Source: Gammaproteobacteria bacterium (lineage in GTDB: Bacteria > Pseudomonadota > Gammaproteobacteria > Pseudomonadales > Azotimanducaceae). From it: DNA of 14,285 nt. The stretch lies in contig JAUIKX010000053.1 in NCBI GenBank assembly GCA_030430515.1, positions 1 to 14,285 on the forward strand, read 5' to 3'. Of the stretch, positions 6,997 through 13,950 are shown in pieces. A model generated the notes under the pieces. It saw only the letters and a list, made by a program, of their open reading frames with translations, was not told where the DNA came from and made no database searches. The position numbers and the translations under genes were made by a program. The first letter of the stretch is position 1. Each line of letters begins with the position of its first letter.

Positions 6997-7002
6997 TATA
7001 CT
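6997..7002 (+). promoter_or_regulatory. -10 element of the TetR-type gene, implying a leaderless mRNA
   Basis: TATACT is one base off the TATAAT consensus and ends six bases before the ATG at 7009. If it is the -10 box, transcription starts at or next to the start codon. This fits the absence of any AGGAG-like site upstream of that ATG. The -35 is poor (around 6974-6980), so the call rests on the -10 and on the operator placement. Confidence 0.45.
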
Positions 7003-7008
7003 TCCGGC

Positions 7009-7587
7009 ATGACCACCAAAGCTTCAATCGTCAGGGAGACCCTGGACGAGCAGCTGGTCGGCGTGTTTCTGCGTCGCGGCTACGAAGGTGCGACCCTGGC
7101 CCACCTGGCAGATGCTGCCGGCCTCTCCAAAGCGAGCCTCTATCATCACTACCCTGGCGGCAAAGTAGAGATGGCAGGCGCGCTGCTGCGCAGATCCTGC
7201 GCTCAGGCGCAGAGCCTGGCGTTCGACAAGCTGGCGGCCTCCGCTATATCTGCATCTGCCGACGAGCGGCTGTGCAGCTTTCTGGACGGCTTTGAGCGCT
7301 ATACGGAGCATGGCACACGGCCGTGCCTGGTTACCGTGCTGGCGCAGGCTGCCGAAGGCGATTTCGCCAAACAGGCCCGGCTGGCGCTCGACCATTGGCG
7401 CGCACAGCTGGCGGCCACGTGCATCGAACTGCATGAGGAACGCCCCAAGCGCGGCATCAGAATGGCGGAGCAGATTCTTGGTGAGTTGCTCGGCGCGCTG
7501 TTGACGGCAATTGCGCTGAACGAACCGAAACTGCTCACCCGGGCTGTAAAACGCTGGCGCAAACTGGTCAAATCCGCCGGCAGCTAA
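7009..7587 (+). CDS. TetR/AcrR-family transcriptional regulator, LmrA/YxaF-like
   Basis: The 192-residue protein has the N-terminal TetR helix-turn-helix at about 28-48 (ATLAHLADAAGLSKASLYHHY), followed by PGGKVEMA. The H-H-x-P-G-G-K form is typical of the LmrA/YxaF branch, whose members often repress efflux or detoxification genes. The C-terminal ligand-binding domain (about 60-192) has no recognisable specificity. No efflux gene is adjacent. hemB starts 28 bases downstream, so read-through into hemB is likely and the regulator could influence haem synthesis, though hemB is essential and probably has other input. The gene is divergent from the ECF sigma operon with a palindrome in the shared 106-base region. 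The ATG at 7009 lacks a ribosome-binding site. Confidence 0.88.
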   Translation: MTTKASIVRETLDEQLVGVFLRRGYEGATLAHLADAAGLSKASLYHHYPGGKVEMAGALLRRSCAQAQSLAFDKLAASAISASADERLCSFLDGFERYTEHGTRPCLVTVLAQAAEGDFAKQARLALDHWRAQLAATCIELHEERPKRGIRMAEQILGELLGALLTAIALNEPKLLTRAVKRWRKLVKSAGS

Positions 7588-7615
7588 ACGAAAGCCCATC
7601 GACCGAGGATTTGCC

Positions 7616-8608
7616 ATGGCCCGCCAATTCCCAGCCACCCGCATGCGCCGTAACCGTCGGCATGATTTTTCCAGACGTCTGGTGCGGGAAACGGAGCTTT
7701 CGACCAACGACCTCATTTATCCGCTCTTCGTGATTCCCGGTGATGGGGTTACCGAAACGGTCGATTCCATGCCGGGCGTGTGTCGGCGTTCCATCGATCT
7801 GCTCTGCAGGGAAGCCCGTGAAGCCTGGGAGCTGGGCATTCCCGCAGTAGCGCTTTTTCCAAACGTCCCGAGCGATGTACGGACCGAGCACGGAGAGGAA
7901 GCCGCGAATCCCAATGGCCTCGTTCCGCAAACGGTCCGCGCCCTGAAAGCGGCGGTGCCGGAACTCGGCGTGATCACCGATGCAGCGCTCGATCCCTATA
8001 CGACCCATGGCCACGATGGCGTTCTGAACGGCGACGGTTACGTAGATAACGACGCCACCGTCGCGGTGCTGTGCGAACAGGCGAAAGTCTGCGCCGACGC
8101 CGGCGCTGATGTCATCGCCCCGTCAGACATGATGGACGGCCGTATTGGCGCTATTCGCAGTGCGTTGGACACAGCCGGGCACGACCTCACGCAGATCATG
8201 TCCTATTCCGCCAAATTTGCCTCGGCCTACTACGGCCCTTTCCGCGACGCTGTGGGCTCATCGGCGACGCTCGGCAAATCGGGAAAGCAGACCTACCAGA
8301 TGGATCCCGCCAACACCGACGAAGCGCTGCAGGAAATCGCGCTCGACCTGGAAGAAGGCGCAGACATGGTGATGGTAAAACCCGGCATGCCGTACCTCGA
8401 CATCGTCCGCCGCGTTCACGAAACCTTCGGCGTGCCAACGTTCGCCTACCAGGTAAGCGGTGAATATGCGATGCACGCAAACGCAATCGAGAAAGGCTGG
8501 CTGAAGGAAGACGTCGTGCTCGAATCGCTGACCTGCTTCAAGCGTGCTGGCGCCAGCGGAGTGCTCACGTACTTTGCCCGGCGAGCCGCCGAAGCGCTGA
8601 GGAGCTAG
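7616..8608 (+). CDS. hemB: Delta-aminolevulinic acid dehydratase (porphobilinogen synthase)
   Basis: HemB condenses two 5-aminolevulinate molecules into porphobilinogen in cytoplasmic tetrapyrrole synthesis. The 330 residues match the family throughout. The two active-site lysines are K200 in SYSAKFASAYYGPFR and K255 (Schiff-base) in MVMVKPGMPYLDI. The stretch DAALDPYTTHGHDGV lacks the cysteine triad of zinc enzymes, which points to the Mg-dependent type seen in Pseudomonas. The R-rich N-terminal arm (ATRMRRNRRHDFSRRL) is the oligomerisation arm region. GAGG at 7605-7608 supports ATG 7616. The stop shares CTAG with the opposing ppx stop. In Pseudomonas, ppk is expected next; it is absent here. 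Confidence 0.97.
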   Translation: MARQFPATRMRRNRRHDFSRRLVRETELSTNDLIYPLFVIPGDGVTETVDSMPGVCRRSIDLLCREAREAWELGIPAVALFPNVPSDVRTEHGEEAANPNGLVPQTVRALKAAVPELGVITDAALDPYTTHGHDGVLNGDGYVDNDATVAVLCEQAKVCADAGADVIAPSDMMDGRIGAIRSALDTAGHDLTQIMSYSAKFASAYYGPFRDAVGSSATLGKSGKQTYQMDPANTDEALQEIALDLEEGADMVMVKPGMPYLDIVRRVHETFGVPTFAYQVSGEYAMHANAIEKGWLKEDVVLESLTCFKRAGASGVLTYFARRAAEALRS

Positions 8609-10152
8609 CTTACTTCCAGCACAGCGAGCCTGAGCTGCACTCCTTCCAGCTGGCGAGCCTCCACCGCGAGCTCTCTGGTTGAAAGCATGTTTCTTTCGAG
8701 CCAGCTCTTCTGGAGCGACAGGATCAGCTCGTTTCCATCTACCGTGAAGGACAGCTCGCCGGGAGAGCGGTTGTCCGAGTGACCGCGCTCGAGGATCACC
8801 GCCAGACGGAGCAGAACCATGGCACGGAGAAGGTCCAGCCTTCGATCGTCTGGCAACGAGCGCCATGCAAGTGCGGGGAAGCTGCGGCGATGGCCTCTAA
8901 CCAGCAGAACCAGCTCCTCCTGCTCTGATTTCGAGAAACCGTGCAGGGGCGCATTGGCCAGCATGTATGCTCCGTGGCGGTTGTAGCTCTGCGGAGAAAG
9001 CATGAGCCCCACCTCATGGAGACAAGCAGCCCAACCAAGCATACGAGCGGTCTGTTCCCCCAGAAGCCAACCCGAACGCTCCGCTTCTGCCGCCAGATGG
9101 ACGACCTGCCGACGCACCCTTTCGGCCTGCTGCTCATCCACATGAAAGCGTCGCCCGAGGTTCGCGACCGTACGTGCCTGAACCGATTCGCCGAGGCTGC
9201 CTTCGACATGAAGCATGCCCTGCAGAAGCGAAGCGTCCACATACTGCATGCGATCAAGCGCCAGCACTTCGAAAACGGCACTCAAAATAGCCACACCTGC
9301 AGGAAAGATGTCCACCCGCTCCGGCGCGAGCCCCGGGAGCCCGACCTGGGTGACCCATCTGCGATCCACAAGTGCTTCTTCCAACGCGGCAATCCCCTGC
9401 CCGTCGATCACCCCATCGCTCCAGCCGTTGGCAACCATTACCGCCTGGATCGATTCGATACTGCCGGATGTACCCACTACCTGAGCAAGTCCTTCCGACA
9501 CGCTCAAGTTGCTGCGCAACAGGGTTTCGACCGCCGCATGGCGGGCCACCGGATAAGCTCCAGGCACCAGGTCAGCAGGCGTGAAGTAGCGATCGGTGAA
9601 ACTGACGCAACCCAGAGCTAGAGAGTGAGTGTCCGTGAGGGTCCGGCCACCATAGGTGTTCGCACTGAACGCAAACTCGGTACTGCCGCCGCCAATATCC
9701 ACCACCAGCCGGTTGACCGCGCCGTCATCGGGTGCTGGTGGCTCCAGAAACCCAGCCACTCCCAGGTCGATCAGCCGAGCCTCTTCGTCGCCGGAAATGA
9801 CGCTGACCGGCACACCCAGCACCTGTTCGGCCTCACGAATGAACAGATCACGGTTTCGAGCCTCACGCAGAGCGCAGGTTCCAGCAACCCGGATGTTCTG
9901 ACGGGGTACACCAGCAAGCCGCTGCCCGAAGGCTGCCAGGCACTCGAGGCCGCGACGCAGCGCATCAGGGTGAATCAGCCCGTCTTTGAAGCCCGACAGG
10001 AGCTGCACCTTCTGTTTGAGACGCTCCCGGGCGATGAATCCGCTCTCCTGCTGTTCTCCCAGGAGCAGGTGGAAACTGTTCGACCCGAGGTCCACGGCCG
10101 CATAGAGGTTGCTCTCGTCCAAGCCTATATCTTCGTCAAAGTTGATAACCAA
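8605..10152 (-). CDS. ppx: Exopolyphosphatase (Ppx/GppA family)
   Basis: This enzyme releases phosphate from the end of polyphosphate chains (or hydrolyses pppGpp in the GppA branch). The 515 residues show the ASKHA phosphatase motifs: AAVDLGSNSFHLLL (phosphate-1, about 18-31) and LVVDIGGGSTEF near residue 150. A C-terminal helical HD-like domain contains CLHEVGLMLSPQSYNRHGAYML. A short acidic extension (about 3-13) precedes the core. The start is most likely TTG at 10152: an in-frame TGA lies 15 bases further upstream and there is no ATG before the first motif. A TTG inside the acidic extension is an alternative. trxA is divergent and close by. The partner gene ppk is not in the window. Confidence 0.93.
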   Translation of the reverse strand: MVINFDEDIGLDESNLYAAVDLGSNSFHLLLGEQQESGFIARERLKQKVQLLSGFKDGLIHPDALRRGLECLAAFGQRLAGVPRQNIRVAGTCALREARNRDLFIREAEQVLGVPVSVISGDEEARLIDLGVAGFLEPPAPDDGAVNRLVVDIGGGSTEFAFSANTYGGRTLTDTHSLALGCVSFTDRYFTPADLVPGAYPVARHAAVETLLRSNLSVSEGLAQVVGTSGSIESIQAVMVANGWSDGVIDGQGIAALEEALVDRRWVTQVGLPGLAPERVDIFPAGVAILSAVFEVLALDRMQYVDASLLQGMLHVEGSLGESVQARTVANLGRRFHVDEQQAERVRRQVVHLAAEAERSGWLLGEQTARMLGWAACLHEVGLMLSPQSYNRHGAYMLANAPLHGFSKSEQEELVLLVRGHRRSFPALAWRSLPDDRRLDLLRAMVLLRLAVILERGHSDNRSPGELSFTVDGNELILSLQKSWLERNMLSTRELAVEARQLEGVQLRLAVLEVS

Positions 10153-10201
10153 ACGATCTTAACGGTCACAGCGTGCGGATGCATGAACACCTTTATTTGG
10201 T

Positions 10202-10209
10202 GGTAATAT
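10202..10209 (+). promoter_or_regulatory. Probable extended -10 promoter of trxA
   Basis: TGGTAATAT at 10201-10209 combines the TGn extension with a -10 hexamer (TAATAT) one base off consensus, 39 bases before the trxA ATG. No good -35 lies 17 bp upstream, which extended -10 promoters tolerate. It sits in the divergent trxA/ppx region. Confidence 0.45.
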
Positions 10210-10248
10210 CCGCCGCTGATTCAACTTTCAAACAACGAGCGACCTGAA

Positions 10249-10575
10249 ATGACAGATCAAATCGTACATACCACCGACGACCAGTTCGAAAGCGACGTAC
10301 TTGGCTGCGAGAAGCCCGTTCTGGTGGACTACTGGGCAGAATGGTGCGGCCCCTGCAAAATGATCGCGCCGATTCTGGAAGAAATTGCCGACGAGTACGG
10401 CGACCGCATCCGCGTCTGCAAAATGGACATCGATGCAAACCAGGCGACGCCTCCGAAGTACGGTATTCGCGGCATTCCAACCCTTATGCTGTTCAAAAAC
10501 GGCGAAGTGGAAGCCACCAAGGTCGGAGCGCTTTCCAAGTCGCAGCTGGCCGCGTTCCTGGACAGCAATATCTAG
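10249..10575 (+). CDS. trxA: Thioredoxin 1
   Basis: This is a canonical 108-residue thioredoxin, the cytoplasmic dithiol reductant regenerated by thioredoxin reductase. The active site WCGPC occupies residues 32-36, followed by K37, the cis-proline is P77 in GIPTL, and the buried aspartate lies in VLVDYWAEW (D27). Two extra cysteines, C20 and C57, lie outside the active site and could be secondary redox sites. Placement just before rho on the same strand is the common gammaproteobacterial order. A 256-base gap with RNA-structure potential separates it from rho. Confidence 0.97.
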   Translation: MTDQIVHTTDDQFESDVLGCEKPVLVDYWAEWCGPCKMIAPILEEIADEYGDRIRVCKMDIDANQATPPKYGIRGIPTLMLFKNGEVEATKVGALSKSQLAAFLDSNI

Positions 10576-10590
10576 GAACCAGATCGCACA

Positions 10591-10624
10591 ACGTCAAGGA
10601 TGGTGTATACGCCACCCTTGACGT
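10591..10624 (+). promoter_or_regulatory. Long hairpin after trxA, without a T-tract
   Basis: ACGTCAAGG (10591-10599) pairs exactly with CCTTGACGT (10616-10624). After one A/C mismatch, TGG pairs with CCA, and the G/T-C pairs near the tip close on a TATA loop. The stem has about 13 or more pairs. The sequence after it (CAGGCGCCAAAAC) is not a T-tract, so it does not look like an intrinsic terminator. It could stabilise the trxA mRNA 3' end or begin the rho leader. Confidence 0.6.
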
Positions 10625-10650
10625 CAGGCGCCAAAACACTAAACTTCAGA

Positions 10651-10768
10651 AAAGCACCGGGGCCTGATGGCGGCTAGTTCGCCAGCTTTATTGCCTTTCC
10701 GGTGCGCCGCCACTTCCGCTTCCCCCGAACGTTTCCAAACCAATCCCGCATGAAGACGGGATAGAAAC
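10651..10768 (+). ncRNA. Structured 5' leader of rho (candidate autoregulatory element)
   Basis: Several nested pairings occupy the leader. GCACCGG (10654-10660) pairs with CCGGTGC (10699-10705) and encloses a TGGCG/CGCCA hairpin (10668-10672 with 10680-10684). A second unit has ATCCCG (10743-10748) pairing with CGGGAT (10757-10762), with GTTTC (10731-10735) and GAAAC (10764-10768) as a possible outer extension. Rho autoregulates through its leader in E. coli, and a conserved Pseudomon-Rho RNA motif has been described in front of Pseudomonas rho genes. I infer that this is a similar element; I could not compare it to the published model. Confidence 0.5.
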
Positions 10769-10831
10769 GAAACGACCATCGGCTCTCGCGGAGATTTCAT
10801 TCCATCAGGTGAGCACACCACTGCCATGACC

Positions 10832-12091
10832 ATGAATCTAAGTGACCTCAAGCGTATGCCTGTCGGCGAACTCGTCGATATGGCCCGAGAAATGGGGCTC
10901 GACAACATTGCCCGCTCCCGCAAGCAGGAAGTCATCGCCGCCATCGTTCGAAAGCTGTCGAAGAACGGCGAAGACATCTACGGCGAAGGTACTCTCGAAA
11001 TACTGCAGGATGGCTTCGGCTTTCTCCGCTCGCCTGAAGGCTCCTATCTGGCAGGACCAGACGACATCTATGTTTCACCAAGCCAGATCCGTCGTTTCAA
11101 CCTGCGCACCGGTGACAGCATCGCCGGCAAGATACGCCCACCCAAAGATGGCGAACGCTACTTCGCGCTACTGAAAGTTGACGAGATCAATTTCAGCGAG
11201 CCCAACTCCAAGAAGCATAAGGTTCTGTTCGAGAACCTCACGCCGCTTTTCCCTGACGAACCCCTCAAACTCGAGCGAGGCAACGGCAGCACGGAAGATC
11301 TCACGGCCAGAGTCATCGATCTCATCGCGCCAATCGGCAAGGGTCAGCGCGCACTGGTAGTTTCTCCGCCGAAGGCGGGTAAAACCCTCGTACTGCAGAA
11401 CATCGCGCAGTCCATCACATCCAACAATCCGGAAGTGGTGCTCATCGTTCTGCTGATCGACGAGCGTCCTGAGGAAGTCACCGACATGCAGCGCTCAGTG
11501 CGCGGTGAGGTTGTTGCCAGCACCTTCGACGAGCCACCCTCCCGCCATGTGCAGGTTGCTGAAATGGTGATCGAAAAAGCCAAGCGGCTGGTCGAGCACA
11601 AAAAAGACGTGGTGATTCTGCTCGATTCGATCACCCGCCTGGCGCGGGCCTACAACACGATCGTGCCGTCATCCGGCAAGGTGCTGACCGGCGGTGTGGA
11701 CGCCCACGCGCTCGAACGCCCCAAGCGCTTCTTCGGCGCTGCTCGAAATATCGAAGAAGGCGGCAGCCTGACCATCATCGCCACCGCGCTGGTCGACACC
11801 GGCTCGAAGATGGACGAAGTGATCTACGAAGAGTTCAAGGGCACCGGTAACCAGGAGCTCCATCTCGAGCGCAAGATCGCCGAAAAGCGGGTCTACCCTG
11901 CCATCAACATCCGCCGATCCGGCACGCGCCGAGAAGAGCTATTGATGGGCGAAGAGGAACTGCAGCGCGTATGGATTCTCCGCAAGCTCCTGCATGAAAT
12001 GGACGACCTCGCGGCTATCGAGTTCATGATCGACAAACTCAAGGACACGAAGACCAACGAGGAGTTCTTCTCCTCCATGAAGAGCCGCTAA
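10832..12091 (+). CDS. rho: Transcription termination factor Rho
   Basis: Rho is the hexameric RNA-dependent ATPase/translocase that ends transcription of untranslated RNA. The protein is 419 residues, the same as E. coli Rho. The N-terminal domain (MNLSDLKRMPVGELVDMA, then RSRKQEVI) is followed by the RNA-binding cold-shock-like domain with DGFGFLR and YVSPSQIRRFNLRTGD. Walker A is SPPKAGKT, Walker B is VVILLDSITRLARAYN, the Q-loop region is SGKVLTGGVDAHAL, and the R-loop region follows at EEFKGTGNQELHLERKIAEKR. I chose the ATG at 10832 because family members begin MNL; an ATG two codons upstream (10826) is nearer to the AGGTGAG at 10807-10813 and cannot be excluded. The next gene appears to start on the last base of its stop codon. 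Confidence 0.98.
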   Translation: MNLSDLKRMPVGELVDMAREMGLDNIARSRKQEVIAAIVRKLSKNGEDIYGEGTLEILQDGFGFLRSPEGSYLAGPDDIYVSPSQIRRFNLRTGDSIAGKIRPPKDGERYFALLKVDEINFSEPNSKKHKVLFENLTPLFPDEPLKLERGNGSTEDLTARVIDLIAPIGKGQRALVVSPPKAGKTLVLQNIAQSITSNNPEVVLIVLLIDERPEEVTDMQRSVRGEVVASTFDEPPSRHVQVAEMVIEKAKRLVEHKKDVVILLDSITRLARAYNTIVPSSGKVLTGGVDAHALERPKRFFGAARNIEEGGSLTIIATALVDTGSKMDEVIYEEFKGTGNQELHLERKIAEKRVYPAINIRRSGTRREELLMGEEELQRVWILRKLLHEMDDLAAIEFMIDKLKDTKTNEEFFSSMKSR

Positions 12092-12789
12092 TTACCACAT
12101 CTGCTCGCATAACCGGTATCGGCCCCGGGCCGATCCATGTCGTTCGCCTGACTCTGGAGCCAGCTCCACAGTCAGGCAATGATTTTACCTTCGCTCCCGG
12201 CCAGTACACTTCGGTACATCATCCGGGTAGCTCGCCCATTACCTTCTCTATCGCGTCATCGCCGCACCGGCTACCTGATCTCGAGCTGCATTTTCAGCCC
12301 ATGCCCGGCGCACCCGGCGCCGAGCAGATGCTCGATCTTCTGAAGCGTGAAACCCATCTGCAGCTCACGCCCCCTGCCGGTAACGCAACGCTGTCGAACA
12401 CAGATGAACCGTTACTTTTCATCTGCGGCGGCAGCGGCGTCGCACAGGCCTGGTCCATGATTGAGTGGCTGTCCGCTCAACCTTCGCAGCCAGAGACGGC
12501 TCTGCTCTGGTGCGCAGATGACGAGAGCCTGCTGTACCTCAGGGATCGACTCGTGGAAAAAGCCTTCGTCGATACGACCATCTGCATCGACAGCCAGCGC
12601 GACGAAAACAATTCGGGGCTCACATGGTTGCGGCAGCACGCCTCAAACTACCAGCATTGCCGCATCTTCCTGTGCGGCGGCCCGCCGTTCGTCTATGCCG
12701 TAGAAGACACGCTGCACGCGCTCAACGAGTCGCCGTGGAAGCTATCCAGCGACGTTTTCGACTACGCCCCGCGCAGCCGGCAGGGGTAG
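12091..12789 (+). CDS. NAD(P)H-flavin reductase, Fre-like, with an apparent ATT start codon
   Basis: The frame is a ferredoxin-reductase-fold flavin reductase: an N-terminal flavin-binding barrel (about 1-100), then a nucleotide-binding domain with LLFICGGSGVAQAWSMI (108-124) and CGGPPFVYAVEDTL near the end. There is no ATG, GTG or TTG between an in-frame stop at 11995 and the ATG at 12301, which would remove 70 residues of the barrel. Reading from ATT at 12091 gives TTSARITGIG, aligning with E. coli Fre (MTTLSCKVTSVE), and a total of 232 residues against 233 in E. coli Fre. The ATT shares its A with the rho stop (TAATT), and AAGAG lies six bases upstream. The flavin motif RPFS of Fre reads ITFS here (I50 to S53), so the usual arginine is absent. 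Its 3' end overlaps hemY by 48 bases on the other strand. Confidence 0.75.
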   Translation: MTTSARITGIGPGPIHVVRLTLEPAPQSGNDFTFAPGQYTSVHHPGSSPITFSIASSPHRLPDLELHFQPMPGAPGAEQMLDLLKRETHLQLTPPAGNATLSNTDEPLLFICGGSGVAQAWSMIEWLSAQPSQPETALLWCADDESLLYLRDRLVEKAFVDTTICIDSQRDENNSGLTWLRQHASNYQHCRIFLCGGPPFVYAVEDTLHALNESPWKLSSDVFDYAPRSRQG

Positions 12790-13950
12790 TTCGGGTAACT
12801 CCGATGCGGCCTGAATGAGATACTCGCTCCCGCGATCCACCTCACCCATGCTGACACAAAGCCGCCCCAGCTCACCGTAAACCTGCGGGCTTTTCTCCAG
12901 GCGCAGGCTGTTCTCGAAATACTCGCGGGCTTTCGCCCAGGCTTCGTTTCGCATGGACAAACGCCCCAGAGTCAGAAGCAGCGTCGCGTCGTTAGGATGT
13001 TTGCGCAACCATTGCTCAGCGGTAGCCAGCTGATCCTTGCTTTTGGCAGCACCGATCTCCCCGTAGAGCGCCACCAGCGGCGTAGCCCATTCGCTTTTCA
13101 GCGCCTGCTTCACCACGCGCTCGGCGTCGTCGTCGCGACCATCATCGATCAGGGCCTCGGCATAGATGGCAGCGATGTCACTCTGCTTGCGCAGGCTCTT
13201 CGGCAGGTTGTTCCAGGCCGACTCAGCAGGCGCCTCGGCAAGGTGCGCGCGCCAGGCTTTCTGTGAGAGTTCTTCGAGAGCATCAGAGCTCATTGCGCGG
13301 CTGGATTCCGCGTCCGGCAACGCTTCGAGCAAAGCCTCCCAATCACCAAGAGCCTCATAGCATGCCAGCAGCAGGCGGTTGACCAGAGGGTGCCTGGGCG
13401 CTTCGCCCCTCAGCGTCAGCAGGCGAGCCAGGCTCTGATCAAAGCGGCCGGCTTTCAGCAGAAGTTCCGCGTGGGTCAATCCCACCGCAAACCGGGAACC
13501 AGGCGTACTTTCTTCGGCCAGTCGGATGAGCTCGTCGCGCTGCGCTTCTTCGCCCACTTCGTTGGCCGCCTGAGCTGCGTGCAGATAGTTGACCAGCGGG
13601 AATTCCACCGACGGCGCTGCGTCTGCAAGCAGACGCCGTGACCCATGCCAGTCTCCCTCGGCCCAGAGCAACAGGCCCTGAGCCGTTTTCTTTCGCGCAG
13701 CGCGCGCTTTACGCTCCTGAGCCCAGCGGGCCAGCCCGCCGAAGCCATTCGTCAGGCGGGATACCAGTGCGAACAGGAGCCGGACCGTCAGGTAGATGAC
13801 AATGAAGACCGCCAGCGCAAACCAGACGCTGGTTTCCCAGGCCATATCACCGTACGCAATCAGAACGTAGCCCGGGTCGCGAACAATCAGCGTACCCACG
13901 CAGGCACCGAGGATCACGAATGCCAGCAGGGCGATCAGGCCGACCTTCAC
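12742..13950 (-). CDS. hemY: HemY, inner-membrane TPR protein of the haem gene cluster
   Basis: The 402-residue protein has the proteobacterial HemY plan: two N-terminal transmembrane helices (about 3-25 and 43-65) flanking a short loop with RDPGYVLIAYGDMAWETS, then a charged stretch and tetratricopeptide-type helical repeats to about 390. The proteobacterial protein is not the protoporphyrinogen oxidase called HemY in Gram-positives; its exact role is unclear, though it associates with haem-synthesis genes. The start is GTG at 13950 in GTGA, sharing bases with the hemX stop, which indicates translational coupling. Its last 48 bases run antisense to the flavin reductase gene, so it has no separate terminator. 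Confidence 0.92.
   Translation of the reverse strand: MKVGLIALLAFVILGACVGTLIVRDPGYVLIAYGDMAWETSVWFALAVFIVIYLTVRLLFALVSRLTNGFGGLARWAQERKARAARKKTAQGLLLWAEGDWHGSRRLLADAAPSVEFPLVNYLHAAQAANEVGEEAQRDELIRLAEESTPGSRFAVGLTHAELLLKAGRFDQSLARLLTLRGEAPRHPLVNRLLLACYEALGDWEALLEALPDAESSRAMSSDALEELSQKAWRAHLAEAPAESAWNNLPKSLRKQSDIAAIYAEALIDDGRDDDAERVVKQALKSEWATPLVALYGEIGAAKSKDQLATAEQWLRKHPNDATLLLTLGRLSMRNEAWAKAREYFENSLRLEKSPQVYGELGRLCVSMGEVDRGSEYLIQAASELPELPLPAARGVVENVAG

Noticed and set aside
10591..10624. Rho-independent terminator of trxA
   Set aside because: The stem is good but no run of T follows it on the plus strand.
12301..12789. Short 162-residue protein starting at ATG 12301
   Set aside because: The frame carries clear flavin-reductase barrel sequence for 70 codons upstream; a start here would leave a half protein.
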